Source: Prevotellaceae bacterium UBA4332 | GTDB lineage: Bacteria > Bacteroidota > Bacteroidia > Bacteroidales > Bacteroidaceae | NCBI GenBank assembly: GCA_002394365.1 | Contig: DGTQ01000018.1 | Span: 3,879 to 67,878 of the forward strand | Direction: 5' to 3' | Length of the DNA: 64,000 bases | Shown here: piece by piece, positions 17,105 through 25,614 of the stretch | How the letters are laid out: each line of letters opens with the position of its first letter | Numbering within the stretch: the stretch's first letter is position 1 | Program-made: the position numbers and the translations under genes | Notes under the pieces: model-generated | Databases searched by the model: none | What the model was told of the DNA's origin: nothing | Seen by the model: only the letters and a program-made list of their open reading frames with translations

Positions 17105-18700
17105 ATGAAGAAAGCAACGATAATGTCAATGTTACTGCTGGGAATATTCTGTCTTAACGCCAGTGCCCAGAGCAGCTCATTGCGAAACAGATTCGCAGCA
17201 ATGCAGCAGAAACTCGACCAGCCCTTTGATGAGTACGTCAATACTATAAACAAAGAGTTTGAGGAGTTCCGTGACAGCATAAATAAGTCTTTTGCTGACT
17301 TCATGGAAAAAAGTGGTTGGCCAAAAGTTCCTGTTAAAGAGGGAGAAGTGAAGCCTAAAAGGAAGGAAATTCCACCCGTGATTTTTGACGAAGGCAAGAA
17401 TAAAGAACAAGAAAGAAAGGATGAAAACAAGAAAGACGAAAAGGCAAAAGACAACAAAAGTAACAAGCCTAAACAGGAAGAAGCTTTGTTGCCTGTAAAA
17501 ATCATTCCCGTAATAGAAGTTCCTACCGACACTCTCCCTGTGCCTCAGCCCACTCCTGTAGCTCCAATACGCGAAAATGAAGAGGCTAAAGACTATGCTG
17601 AGTTTACTGTTTTTGGAACTCCAATGAAAGTACGCTGGGGAAATCTGCAGCAATTCAAGCTTGAGGGTGATAATGAGAAAGCCATTGCCAAAGCATTCCG
17701 CTATCTCACCGACAGCGAATATAACAACCTCATACGAGATTGCCTTTCTAACCGCATGGAATATAATCTCTGTGACTGGGCTTATTACAAGATGTTACAA
17801 GCCATGACAGAGAAGGCTTGTGGTGCAGGAACTAATGAGGCACGTATTGCTCAGGGTATTTTGCTGAATCAGAGCGGATACAGCGTGCGCTTCGGCTATG
17901 ACCCTGAGAACAAGGATTTGTATTTCCTCGTCAAGACGGCAAGCAGTCCGTATGGCATGTCCGTAGCCATTCTTGACGATGGCTATTTCTACTCTTTGGA
18001 GAAAGTAAAATCGAGATACCTCTGCGTATTTAACACCCCCTATCCAGGCGAGCAGGTTTTTAGCTTCGATGTATCTCCGCTACCAACTTTTGCGTCACAG
18101 CCGTCTGATGACAGGACTATCTCGTCTGGCAGCTATTCTGTAGAAGCCTGTTCCTCCGTGAATAAGAATCTTATTGATTTCTTTGCTACTTATCCAGCCT
18201 CATACACCAAAGAAAACATCATGTTCCAGTGGACGAGCTATGCCAATACACCAATCAGTCAAGAGGTAAAGGATAAACTTTATCCTAAGCTTGAAAAAAT
18301 CATTGAGGGAACAGACCAAAAGACCGCTGTTAACATGCTTCTCAACTGGGTTCAAACAGGATTCCGATATGAGACAGACAATGTGGTATGGGGCGAGGAG
18401 CGTTCCTTCTTTGCCGAAGAAAGCTTGTACTACCCGTATTGCGACTGCGAAGATCGCTCCATCCTGTTCTCACATCTCGTGAGAGACCTCCTGAAACTCG
18501 ATGTCGTACTGGTATATTACCCTGGTCACATGGCTACTGCCGTCAATTTCACTGAAGACGTAAAGGGGGACTACCTTGAACTTCACGGACGCAAGTTCAT
18601 CATTGCCGACGGCACTTATATCGGAGCACCCGTAGGAAGGACAATGCCAGGCATGAGTAACGAGAAGGCAAAAGTCTCACTGCTGAAGAAAGAAATGTAA
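17105..18700 (+). CDS. Exported transglutaminase-like protein
   Basis: The 531-residue product has a signal peptide (ATIMSMLLLGIFCLNASA-Q), a helical region (about 25-70), a Lys/Glu/Asp-rich likely coiled or disordered stretch (about 78-125), a Pro-rich linker, and a large folded part. Near the C-terminus is a transglutaminase/papain-like triad: Cys448 in YCDCEDRSILF, His475 in YYPGHMATAV and Asp502 in FIIADGTYIGAP, in the order and spacing of the superfamily. It may cleave or cross-link proteins or peptidoglycan in the periplasm. It is the second predicted cysteine hydrolase in this block besides the caspase. Confidence 0.72.
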   Translation: MKKATIMSMLLLGIFCLNASAQSSSLRNRFAAMQQKLDQPFDEYVNTINKEFEEFRDSINKSFADFMEKSGWPKVPVKEGEVKPKRKEIPPVIFDEGKNKEQERKDENKKDEKAKDNKSNKPKQEEALLPVKIIPVIEVPTDTLPVPQPTPVAPIRENEEAKDYAEFTVFGTPMKVRWGNLQQFKLEGDNEKAIAKAFRYLTDSEYNNLIRDCLSNRMEYNLCDWAYYKMLQAMTEKACGAGTNEARIAQGILLNQSGYSVRFGYDPENKDLYFLVKTASSPYGMSVAILDDGYFYSLEKVKSRYLCVFNTPYPGEQVFSFDVSPLPTFASQPSDDRTISSGSYSVEACSSVNKNLIDFFATYPASYTKENIMFQWTSYANTPISQEVKDKLYPKLEKIIEGTDQKTAVNMLLNWVQTGFRYETDNVVWGEERSFFAEESLYYPYCDCEDRSILFSHLVRDLLKLDVVLVYYPGHMATAVNFTEDVKGDYLELHGRKFIIADGTYIGAPVGRTMPGMSNEKAKVSLLKKEM

Positions 18701-18745
18701 AAGGCATCTCTCTGTATATACAAGAGCAAAAAACGCTACCATAGT

Positions 18746-19915
18746 GTGAAACGGAAGTTAGGAATTAGCATAATACTGAGCATCTCCATTCTCCTGCTTA
18801 GCTACTTCATGGGCAACACCTCGTCGCCTATGGCAGGAGAGAAGGCTGTATTGGTGAAACTTAACAACTGGAAGGCCTTTCTCAATCTCAATAAGGACAG
18901 TGTGCCTGATGATGTGCTACTGATAAACGTAGCATTCGACAAAGCACTTACTAATTATTCTGAGAATGGTATGCCTATAGGTCAGTTTACCATAACCGAC
19001 AGGCAAAAGTTGCTGAGATTTCTCACGGCAGCTCGCAAGGCTGATAACTACAAGTTCATCATGATGGATGTCATATTCGAGCGCGGCATCGAGACCGAAT
19101 ATGACTCCATCCTGTTCCACACTATTGCAAGTATGCAACGCATTGTAATACCTGTGCATGAAGATGCCCCCCTGCAAGACAGCATACTGTATGCCAAAGC
19201 GGCAAACGGTGACTACAGCATAACGCATGACGAAACCGACTTTGTGCGATTTCAGTTCATGCATGATGATGTTCCCTCCATGCCACTCGTCATGTATAAA
19301 GCAAGCACAGGAAAAGAAATAAAGCGCAGAGGACTTTTCTATACGAGCGACGGACATCTTTGCTCCAATGGACTTACACTCAAACTGCCTATAAGGATTA
19401 GCGGTGCCTATATGGACAAAAAGGATGATGATAAAAACAACTGTCAGCGAGAGCGTTCATACATATATATGGGAGCAGACGTTCTGGATCTTGATTCCAT
19501 TATTCCCATAGCCGAGCAGATTGCAGGAAAAATCATCGTTATAGGAGACTTCAACACCGATGTGCATCGTACATACGCAGGCAAGCAGCCAGGAAGCGTA
19601 ATATGTCTGAACGCCTATTATGCGCTTCTCCGAGGTGAACACCTCATCAGTTATCCCTTTACCCTTTTCCTCTTCTTCGTCTATGTCATTATATCCTTGC
19701 TGATGCTCAACGGCAAAACGCTTGACTCCTTCGTTTCCAACCCCTTGTTAAAGGTTGCCAGTTCATTCTTCACATACACCATAGTATTTACATTTATAGC
19801 TATGCTGGTCTATGCCACGCCATCTGGTATAGTCTATAATCCCGTGTTACCCACAACAATATTTACTTTCCTCGGATTATTCATAGGCGGACTCAGAAAG
19901 ATAACTAAAATATAA
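18746..19915 (+). CDS. CHASE2-like membrane sensor protein
   Basis: The 389-residue protein starts with GTG (18746) and one N-terminal membrane helix (about 7-23). Residues about 30-300 form a periplasmic domain with the CHASE2 pattern (VLLINVAFDKAL, the ITDRQKLLRFLTAARKA helix, FIMMDVIFERG, IAEQIAGKIIVIGDFNTDVHRTYAG, PGSVICLNAYYALLRGE). Three hydrophobic helices follow (about 302-320, 335-357, 362-380) and the chain ends shortly after. No kinase, cyclase or transcription-factor output domain is attached, unlike most CHASE2 proteins. The signal may therefore be passed to the other proteins of this block. No homologue-based function is known to me. Confidence 0.65.
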   Translation: MKRKLGISIILSISILLLSYFMGNTSSPMAGEKAVLVKLNNWKAFLNLNKDSVPDDVLLINVAFDKALTNYSENGMPIGQFTITDRQKLLRFLTAARKADNYKFIMMDVIFERGIETEYDSILFHTIASMQRIVIPVHEDAPLQDSILYAKAANGDYSITHDETDFVRFQFMHDDVPSMPLVMYKASTGKEIKRRGLFYTSDGHLCSNGLTLKLPIRISGAYMDKKDDDKNNCQRERSYIYMGADVLDLDSIIPIAEQIAGKIIVIGDFNTDVHRTYAGKQPGSVICLNAYYALLRGEHLISYPFTLFLFFVYVIISLLMLNGKTLDSFVSNPLLKVASSFFTYTIVFTFIAMLVYATPSGIVYNPVLPTTIFTFLGLFIGGLRKITKI

Positions 19916-19934
19916 CCCTACATACGCAAGAAAA

Positions 19935-20570
19935 ATGACAAGAGCATTCCTTTTTATATTCATCGTGTTAGTCAGCATGTTTTCGTATGCCGACAGATAC
20001 AAAATTCTTTTCATGAATTACCCTACCCTGCTCATCAACGGCAAGGCTGTAAAGGTTGGCGATGTGTTTGATGACAATGCTGTAGTTCGATGGAGCAAGG
20101 AGCGACAAGCAATGAGAGTCTTTAACCTTAACAAGAAAAAACAAATCCTTATGGTTGCACATGCCGTTGACCCCAAAGGCAATTCCATAAGCGATATACT
20201 TACTGCCAACAAGCATCTTTCCACTCATAGCAGCAGTTTGAAAACATCGCCCAATGTACTGAGACTGCTTAGCTCCATGTTTGAAAAACAGTATGACCTT
20301 ATGGACACCATCGTAGTGAATAGCCCGATAAGTCTTTCCGAAAACAAGTATTTTCAGGCATCATACTATTATGGAGACTCACGCATCACCAAGCGACTTA
20401 GCAGTAATGGAAACGATGTTTACATTGATCGCACTCTCTTCAATATTGACGGCAGACAACTTGAACCTCGCGACGTAACAATCGACATTGATTTCATAGA
20501 CGAGACTAATTCTACCTACGCCTTCGTGTGCGCAGGGGTAGAGATATTTGTTGTTCCTGAAAAGTTCTAA
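19935..20570 (+). CDS. Exported hypothetical protein
   Basis: I do not recognise this 211-residue protein. It has a signal peptide (TRAFLFIFIVLVSMFSYA-D) and a compact N-terminal part, ILFMNYPTLLINGKAVKVGDVFDDNAVVRWSKERQAMRVFN, that reads like a small beta domain (about 23-70) seen at the start of other Bacteroidota exported proteins encoded next to CHASE2-like genes. The remainder is mixed alpha/beta. It follows the CHASE2 gene by 19 bases and probably works with it. Confidence 0.55.
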   Translation: MTRAFLFIFIVLVSMFSYADRYKILFMNYPTLLINGKAVKVGDVFDDNAVVRWSKERQAMRVFNLNKKKQILMVAHAVDPKGNSISDILTANKHLSTHSSSLKTSPNVLRLLSSMFEKQYDLMDTIVVNSPISLSENKYFQASYYYGDSRITKRLSSNGNDVYIDRTLFNIDGRQLEPRDVTIDIDFIDETNSTYAFVCAGVEIFVVPEKF

Positions 20571-20581
20571 CTTGACGTAAA

Positions 20582-20589
20582 TATATTTG
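20582..20589 (+). promoter_or_regulatory. Possible internal -7 box
   Basis: TATATTTG matches TAnnTTTG 24 bases before the next start codon, but TTTG at the right distance upstream is absent. It could give the last two genes of the block extra transcription. Confidence 0.3.
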
Positions 20590-20613
20590 CGAACTAAATT
20601 TAATTAGCTTAAT

Positions 20614-22425
20614 ATGAATTTGAAAATAGCAACATGCATTTTTGCTCTCTGTACAATTACACTTCATATTTCTGCTCAAAGTTGGCAAGAAGTGAAGAAC
20701 AGCGGGTTATATTATTATGGAGAGGGATGGGGAACATCAATTGCTGAAGCTGACAAGAATGCTTTAGGTGATCTCATCAGTAAGATTGCCATTGATGTAA
20801 CCGAAGTCACTTCAAATGATATAAACACTCAAAACATCAATGGCAATATAGATGAAATCTCACAGTTCTCCTCATCTGTAAATACCTACTCTCGAGCCAC
20901 ACTAACAAATACTGAGCGTATTATCATCCAAAATGAACCTGATGCCTATGTAGGACGCTGGATAAAACGTTCTGAAATAAACAAGATTTTTGAATTGAGA
21001 ATACATAAGGCAAAAGAATATGTCAGTGAAGCCGTAAAAGCAGAAGAAACTGGTAAAATTGATGATGCTCTGCGTAATTATTATTGGGCACTTACATTAT
21101 GCAAATCTTTGCAACACCCAAACGAGGTCGTATATGATGGTCACATGCTTATGCAGTGGATACCACAACGCATGAATGATATATTTCGTAATCTCAATGC
21201 CACAGTAGTGAAGCGTCATGGTGATGACGTTGAACTTTTCATAACTTATAAGGGTAAACCCGTTAATACTATTGACTACACTTATTTTGATGGTCAGGGA
21301 TGGAGCAATATCTACAGCGCAAAGGATGGTCGAGGAGTACTGGAACTCGCATCTGGCAATAAAAGTACAAATTTTCAGTTGAAATATGAATTTGAGTATC
21401 GTGGACAGGCACATATTGACAGAGAGTTGGAATCAGTTCTCAATGTCGTAAAGAATACACAAATGCGCAATGCTTACATAAATATTTCAGCAGAAGTATC
21501 CGCATCTGATGCATCTACCACCTATAAAGACAATGCTTCTTTTTCTAAAATGGACACATCCGCCCTTTCTGCACCAGAATATATCAGTGGAGCATCAGAA
21601 TATACATCAGCTATGGATAGAGTTATAAAAGCCATACAAAATAAAAACTATGAAATAGTACGCCCTCTTTTCAGTAATGAGGGTTGGGAGGTATATACTA
21701 AACTTATTACTTATGGTACTGCCAAGATTGTGGGTACACCTTCTTTCTATTTTTACCAAAATGGCGAATATGTTGTGGGACGCGGTGTACAAATGGCATT
21801 CTCCTTCAAAACTGGTATTCGTAAATCGTTCGTAGAAGATGTTGTGTTCACATTCGATAAAGATAAACTAATCACTAATCTTGCCTTTGGTTTGGGAAAA
21901 ACTGCTGAAGATGACATACTTAACAAGGGTGCATGGAGCGAAAACGCACGCAAGGCTGTAATGAACTTCCTCGAAAATTACAAGACTGCATACGGGTTGA
22001 AACGTCTTGACTACATTCGTTCTGTTTTTGATGATCAGGCGGTAATAATTGTTGGAAAAGTCGTAAAAAAAGCGACGTTAACGAAAAATGCGGAAAGCGG
22101 TGTCGCAACTATTAGCAACAATGCAATAATACAGAGGAATCGCTACACTAAGGATCAGTATCTTGACAATCTGGCACGCTGTTTTACAAGCAACGAATAT
22201 ATTAACATTCGTTTTGCAAATAATGATGTTATTAAGATGCGTAAGGGCGGAGAACTCTATGCAATACAAATAACACAGGATTATTATAGTTCAACATACG
22301 GAGATAAGGGTTATCTCTTTTTGATCGTAGATATTAATGACCCAGAGCGTCCAATTATCAAGGTACGTACTTGGCAAGAAGAAAAAGACCCCAACTTTGG
22401 TCTATATGGTCCAGGTGATTTCTAA
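20614..22425 (+). CDS. Large LPP20-type exported protein
   Basis: The 603-residue protein has a signal peptide (LKIATCIFALCTITLHISA-Q). LYYYGEGWGTSIAEADKNALGDLISKIAIDV (about 32-62) is the LPP20 signature. A helical segment, AKEYVSEAVKAEETGKIDDALRNYYWALTLCKS (about 133-165), resembles a tetratricopeptide repeat. Two later segments of about 120 residues (about 328-440 and 446-590) each contain a SnoaL/NTF2-like pattern of a helix followed by strands, with YTSAMDRVIKAIQNKNYEIVRPLFSNEGWE and RKAVMNFLENYKTAYGLKRLDYIRSVFDDQAV. Such a domain set occurs in many uncharacterised Bacteroidota envelope proteins. The final gene of the block follows after 5 bases. Confidence 0.6.
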   Translation: MNLKIATCIFALCTITLHISAQSWQEVKNSGLYYYGEGWGTSIAEADKNALGDLISKIAIDVTEVTSNDINTQNINGNIDEISQFSSSVNTYSRATLTNTERIIIQNEPDAYVGRWIKRSEINKIFELRIHKAKEYVSEAVKAEETGKIDDALRNYYWALTLCKSLQHPNEVVYDGHMLMQWIPQRMNDIFRNLNATVVKRHGDDVELFITYKGKPVNTIDYTYFDGQGWSNIYSAKDGRGVLELASGNKSTNFQLKYEFEYRGQAHIDRELESVLNVVKNTQMRNAYINISAEVSASDASTTYKDNASFSKMDTSALSAPEYISGASEYTSAMDRVIKAIQNKNYEIVRPLFSNEGWEVYTKLITYGTAKIVGTPSFYFYQNGEYVVGRGVQMAFSFKTGIRKSFVEDVVFTFDKDKLITNLAFGLGKTAEDDILNKGAWSENARKAVMNFLENYKTAYGLKRLDYIRSVFDDQAVIIVGKVVKKATLTKNAESGVATISNNAIIQRNRYTKDQYLDNLARCFTSNEYINIRFANNDVIKMRKGGELYAIQITQDYYSSTYGDKGYLFLIVDINDPERPIIKVRTWQEEKDPNFGLYGPGDF

Positions 22426-22430
22426 CAATA

Positions 22431-24797
22431 ATGAAAGACAAATCAATTATACTCATAGTGCTCATAATTACCAGCTGTCAGTTAGCAATTGTCGTCAATA
22501 CTTTAGCACAGGATATCAAGGTGACAAGGTTTTATGAACTTGACGCCGCAGCTAAAGCTGTAACTTTCCAAGGGAATGAGGTAACAGATCAAAATGGAGA
22601 GCGATGCGCACTTATAAAGATAAATACAAATATCAATTCAGCAGATTTTACTTATGATGTTGGATTACTTGGAGTAATGCGCGTTGAGCATGGTACCGAT
22701 GAAATAAGATTATTTGTGCCACATGGTGTAAAATATCTAAATATTTCACATAAAAAATATGCCACACTAAAATATACATTCCCCCATCCGATAGAAAAAG
22801 ATAGAGTCTATCAGATGTATATGAGTGTTTCTGGAAATGCAACAAAAGATTCTATAGTATCTCCACATGATACTATAGATAATGTAGTGGAGGATGGTAA
22901 CAAGAAACAGCAGAATAGTATAGAGATTTCTTCTTTCAAATTAGAAGAGTTAGACTTGACTGCAAATATCAAGGGGACAATGGTATTTGACAGAAATGGA
23001 GAACGATGCGCCTTGATAAAAATTATGCCACGAGTTACTCAACTGACTTTTGATATTGGACATCTTGATATTATAGATGTTAAGATAAAAAAAAGTGAGA
23101 CATGGCTTTATGTTCCTCATGGTATAAAATTCATAAGCATATCACATCAAGATTATGGAACTGCAAGGTTTGATTTTCCTGTAAACATCCAAGAAGCACG
23201 AACGTATAGAATGTCGTTAAAAATCAATAAACCTGACAAAGAACGAAAGAATAACATAGGCTTGAGTTTCCAACATTATTTGGAACAGAGTATAAAGCCC
23301 TATATGGGTAAGGTGGATAACGGCAACAGGTTGGTGTGTAAAGTAGGAAATGTTCCATTCCATCTTATACGCGTTGATGGAGGAACATTTCAGATGGGAG
23401 CAACTAAAGAAATGAAGGGTGAACTGGATATAGAAAAACCAGTACATCAGGTTACTCTATCCACATATTACATAGGAGAAACAGAGGTGACGCAAGGTCT
23501 GTGGAAGGCTGTTATGGATTCTAACCCCTCCCGTTTTAGAGGAAATCTGAAGCGCCCTGTTGAGAGGATAGATTATATGGAATGTCTTGCTTTTATAGAG
23601 AAATTGAGCAAAGCTACAGGGCTTAATTTCCGCCTACCTACTGAAGCAGAATGGGAGTTTGCTGCGCGTGGTGGAATTCATAGCAAACACACACAATTTA
23701 GTGGTGGCAAGAATTTGGACGAGGTCGGTTGGACTTACTCTAATTCCGTTAACTCTAACGGAGTTTCGTGTACACATCCTGTTAAAAGTCTCAAGCCTAA
23801 TGAACTTTCAATTTATGACATGACGGGCAATGTCAGGGAATGGTGCTCCGACTGGTTTGCTCCATATACAAAAGAGCCACAAATCAATCCCACAGGTCCA
23901 GAAACAGGAGATAGAAAAATATTCAGAGGTGGAGCCTATCATAACAAAAAGTACTTTTGTCGAATTTCACGACGTCATAACAATGTTCCGACATATCGCA
24001 AATCTGGTACTGGTATGCGTTTAGCATTAACAATAAACGATGATACATTGAAGCATATTCCAGAATACGTACCAGAACCTAAAACCTCATCTCAAAAAAG
24101 CCTATCTTTTACGATAGGTGACTCTATAAGTTTTGTAATGAAGAGAATAAAAGGAGGTACCTTTTGTATGGGAGGGACAAGCGATATGGACATTCCCTAT
24201 GATGATGAAAAGCCAACTCATCATGTCACAATTGACAATTACTATATTGGAGAAACAGAAGTGACACAGGAAATATGGAAAACAGTCATGGGTAATAATC
24301 CTTCTGTTTTTAGGGGAGACAGATTACCAGTGGAATGTGTGAGTTGGCTAGATTGTCAGAGGTTTATCAAAAGACTTAATAAGATAACAGGTAGAAAGTT
24401 TCGTTTGCCAACAGAAGCCGAGTGGGAATTTGCTGCTCGAGGCGGAAACAATAGTAAACAGTACAAATTTAGCGGAAGCGATAATTTGCTCTCAGTTGCA
24501 TGGTATAAGGACAATTCAGATCAAAAAACACATGATGTGAAAACATCACGAAGTAATGAATTAGGTCTGTATGATATGTCTGGCAATGTGTGGGAGTGGT
24601 GTCAAGATTGTAAAATGCCATACCCAGAGCATCGCCAAAAGAATCCACTTGGTGTGGGAGCATCTGATGCTGAATACGTAATACGCGGTGGATGTTGGGA
24701 TGATATAGAAAATGATTGTCGACCTTCAATGCGTAATGAATGTGCTCCTAATGATGTCTATAGTACCATTGGCTTTCGTCTAGCTTTATCGGAATAG
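22431..24797 (+). CDS. Exported protein with two FGE/SUMF1-like domains
   Basis: The 788-residue protein has an N-terminal hydrophobic signal segment (about 5-25). Two related beta segments follow, each carrying an ERCALIKI motif (about 58 and 193) and a PHG-KYLNISH/PHG-IKFISISH motif, resembling PEGA-like repeats. Two FGE-like domains come next (about 303-525 and 563-788), each with GGTF-M-G, E-V-T-Q, RLPTEAEWEFAARGG, a YDM-[ST]-GNV-EWC motif and the final RGG-...-G-[MF]-RLAL. The copper/cysteine pair of true FGEs is incomplete in both: the first has only YFCR and the second GGCW and NDCR. They are therefore probably ligand- or protein-binding modules, as in GldJ/GldK of Bacteroidota. It closes the block. 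Confidence 0.8.
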   Translation: MKDKSIILIVLIITSCQLAIVVNTLAQDIKVTRFYELDAAAKAVTFQGNEVTDQNGERCALIKINTNINSADFTYDVGLLGVMRVEHGTDEIRLFVPHGVKYLNISHKKYATLKYTFPHPIEKDRVYQMYMSVSGNATKDSIVSPHDTIDNVVEDGNKKQQNSIEISSFKLEELDLTANIKGTMVFDRNGERCALIKIMPRVTQLTFDIGHLDIIDVKIKKSETWLYVPHGIKFISISHQDYGTARFDFPVNIQEARTYRMSLKINKPDKERKNNIGLSFQHYLEQSIKPYMGKVDNGNRLVCKVGNVPFHLIRVDGGTFQMGATKEMKGELDIEKPVHQVTLSTYYIGETEVTQGLWKAVMDSNPSRFRGNLKRPVERIDYMECLAFIEKLSKATGLNFRLPTEAEWEFAARGGIHSKHTQFSGGKNLDEVGWTYSNSVNSNGVSCTHPVKSLKPNELSIYDMTGNVREWCSDWFAPYTKEPQINPTGPETGDRKIFRGGAYHNKKYFCRISRRHNNVPTYRKSGTGMRLALTINDDTLKHIPEYVPEPKTSSQKSLSFTIGDSISFVMKRIKGGTFCMGGTSDMDIPYDDEKPTHHVTIDNYYIGETEVTQEIWKTVMGNNPSVFRGDRLPVECVSWLDCQRFIKRLNKITGRKFRLPTEAEWEFAARGGNNSKQYKFSGSDNLLSVAWYKDNSDQKTHDVKTSRSNELGLYDMSGNVWEWCQDCKMPYPEHRQKNPLGVGASDAEYVIRGGCWDDIENDCRPSMRNECAPNDVYSTIGFRLALSE

Positions 24798-24880
24798 ACA
24801 GTCGTTAGCCTCTGCTAAAACTCCTTCATTATCTCCTTATTCGCTCCGCTCAGGCGCAGGCGGAAGTTTGCTTTCGCCCA

Positions 24881-25537
24881 TCAAGCTAAGGCACTTACGT
24901 CTATATACCCTCGGGCTATGGCTTTCACTATCAGGTCGGCAACGTTGTTGGCTTGGAGTTTGGCGAAGAGGTTGCGGCGATGTGTCTCCACAGTGTTCTC
25001 GCTTATGAAGAGCAGTTTGGCTATGTCCTTCGAGGAATATCCTTGTGCTATTTTCTTGAGCACCTCCGTCTCGCGCTTGGATAGTGGGGCGGCATTGGGG
25101 AGAATGTTGTTTGCCATCTGGCGAAACTTCTTGCTGTAATATGTTCTGCCTGCCAGGAGCGCATTGATGGCCTCAAGCACCTCGTCCATGTGTGCCGACT
25201 TATACAACACCCCGTTCACGTCCTTGTTTTGTATCTCACGCACTATCCACACTTCCTCGTGCATGGTGTATATGAGTATCTTTGCCTCGGCATCCTTTGC
25301 ACGTATCATCCCTATCATGGACAGCCCCGTGTCTTCCTTCAGTTCCACGTCTATGACATACACGTCATAGCGGGTGCTACTCATGGCATCGCTCAGTCCC
25401 TCTGGCGAGGTGAATACGTCCACCCTGCCTATACCCTGTTTCTTCAAGAAACTGTTTATACCTTCCAGTATAGCCTCGTGGTCGTCAATAATGGCTATCG
25501 AAAGGTTCGCATACTGGTATTCTTTCTGTTCGCTCAT
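24881..25537 (-). CDS. NarL/LuxR-type response regulator
   Basis: The 218-residue protein has a receiver domain (about 12-130) with the acidic pair Asp18-Asp19 and the phosphorylated Asp63 in VIDVEL, then a LuxR-type helix-turn-helix (about 150-215) with LSKRETEVLKKIAQGYSSKDIAKLLFISENTVETHRRNLFAKL. It should be phosphorylated by the histidine kinase encoded just upstream and bind DNA as a dimer. The 77-base gap to the kinase gene holds a possible promoter. Its targets are unknown; the convergent exported-protein block next door is an obvious candidate by position only. Confidence 0.92.
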   Translation of the reverse strand: MSEQKEYQYANLSIAIIDDHEAILEGINSFLKKQGIGRVDVFTSPEGLSDAMSSTRYDVYVIDVELKEDTGLSMIGMIRAKDAEAKILIYTMHEEVWIVREIQNKDVNGVLYKSAHMDEVLEAINALLAGRTYYSKKFRQMANNILPNAAPLSKRETEVLKKIAQGYSSKDIAKLLFISENTVETHRRNLFAKLQANNVADLIVKAIARGYIDVSALA

Positions 25538-25543
25538 TCAATG

Positions 25544-25551
25544 CAAAGGTA
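25544..25551 (-). promoter_or_regulatory. Putative -7 box of the response regulator gene
   Basis: On the minus strand this reads TACCTTTG, seven bases upstream of the start codon. The proximity implies a nearly leaderless message. The -33 element is not evident. Confidence 0.4.
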
Positions 25552-25614
25552 CACAATATATTTCTATTATTTTTTAACGGATTTCCATGATTTTCATGCT
25601 TACCACCCCTCGTT

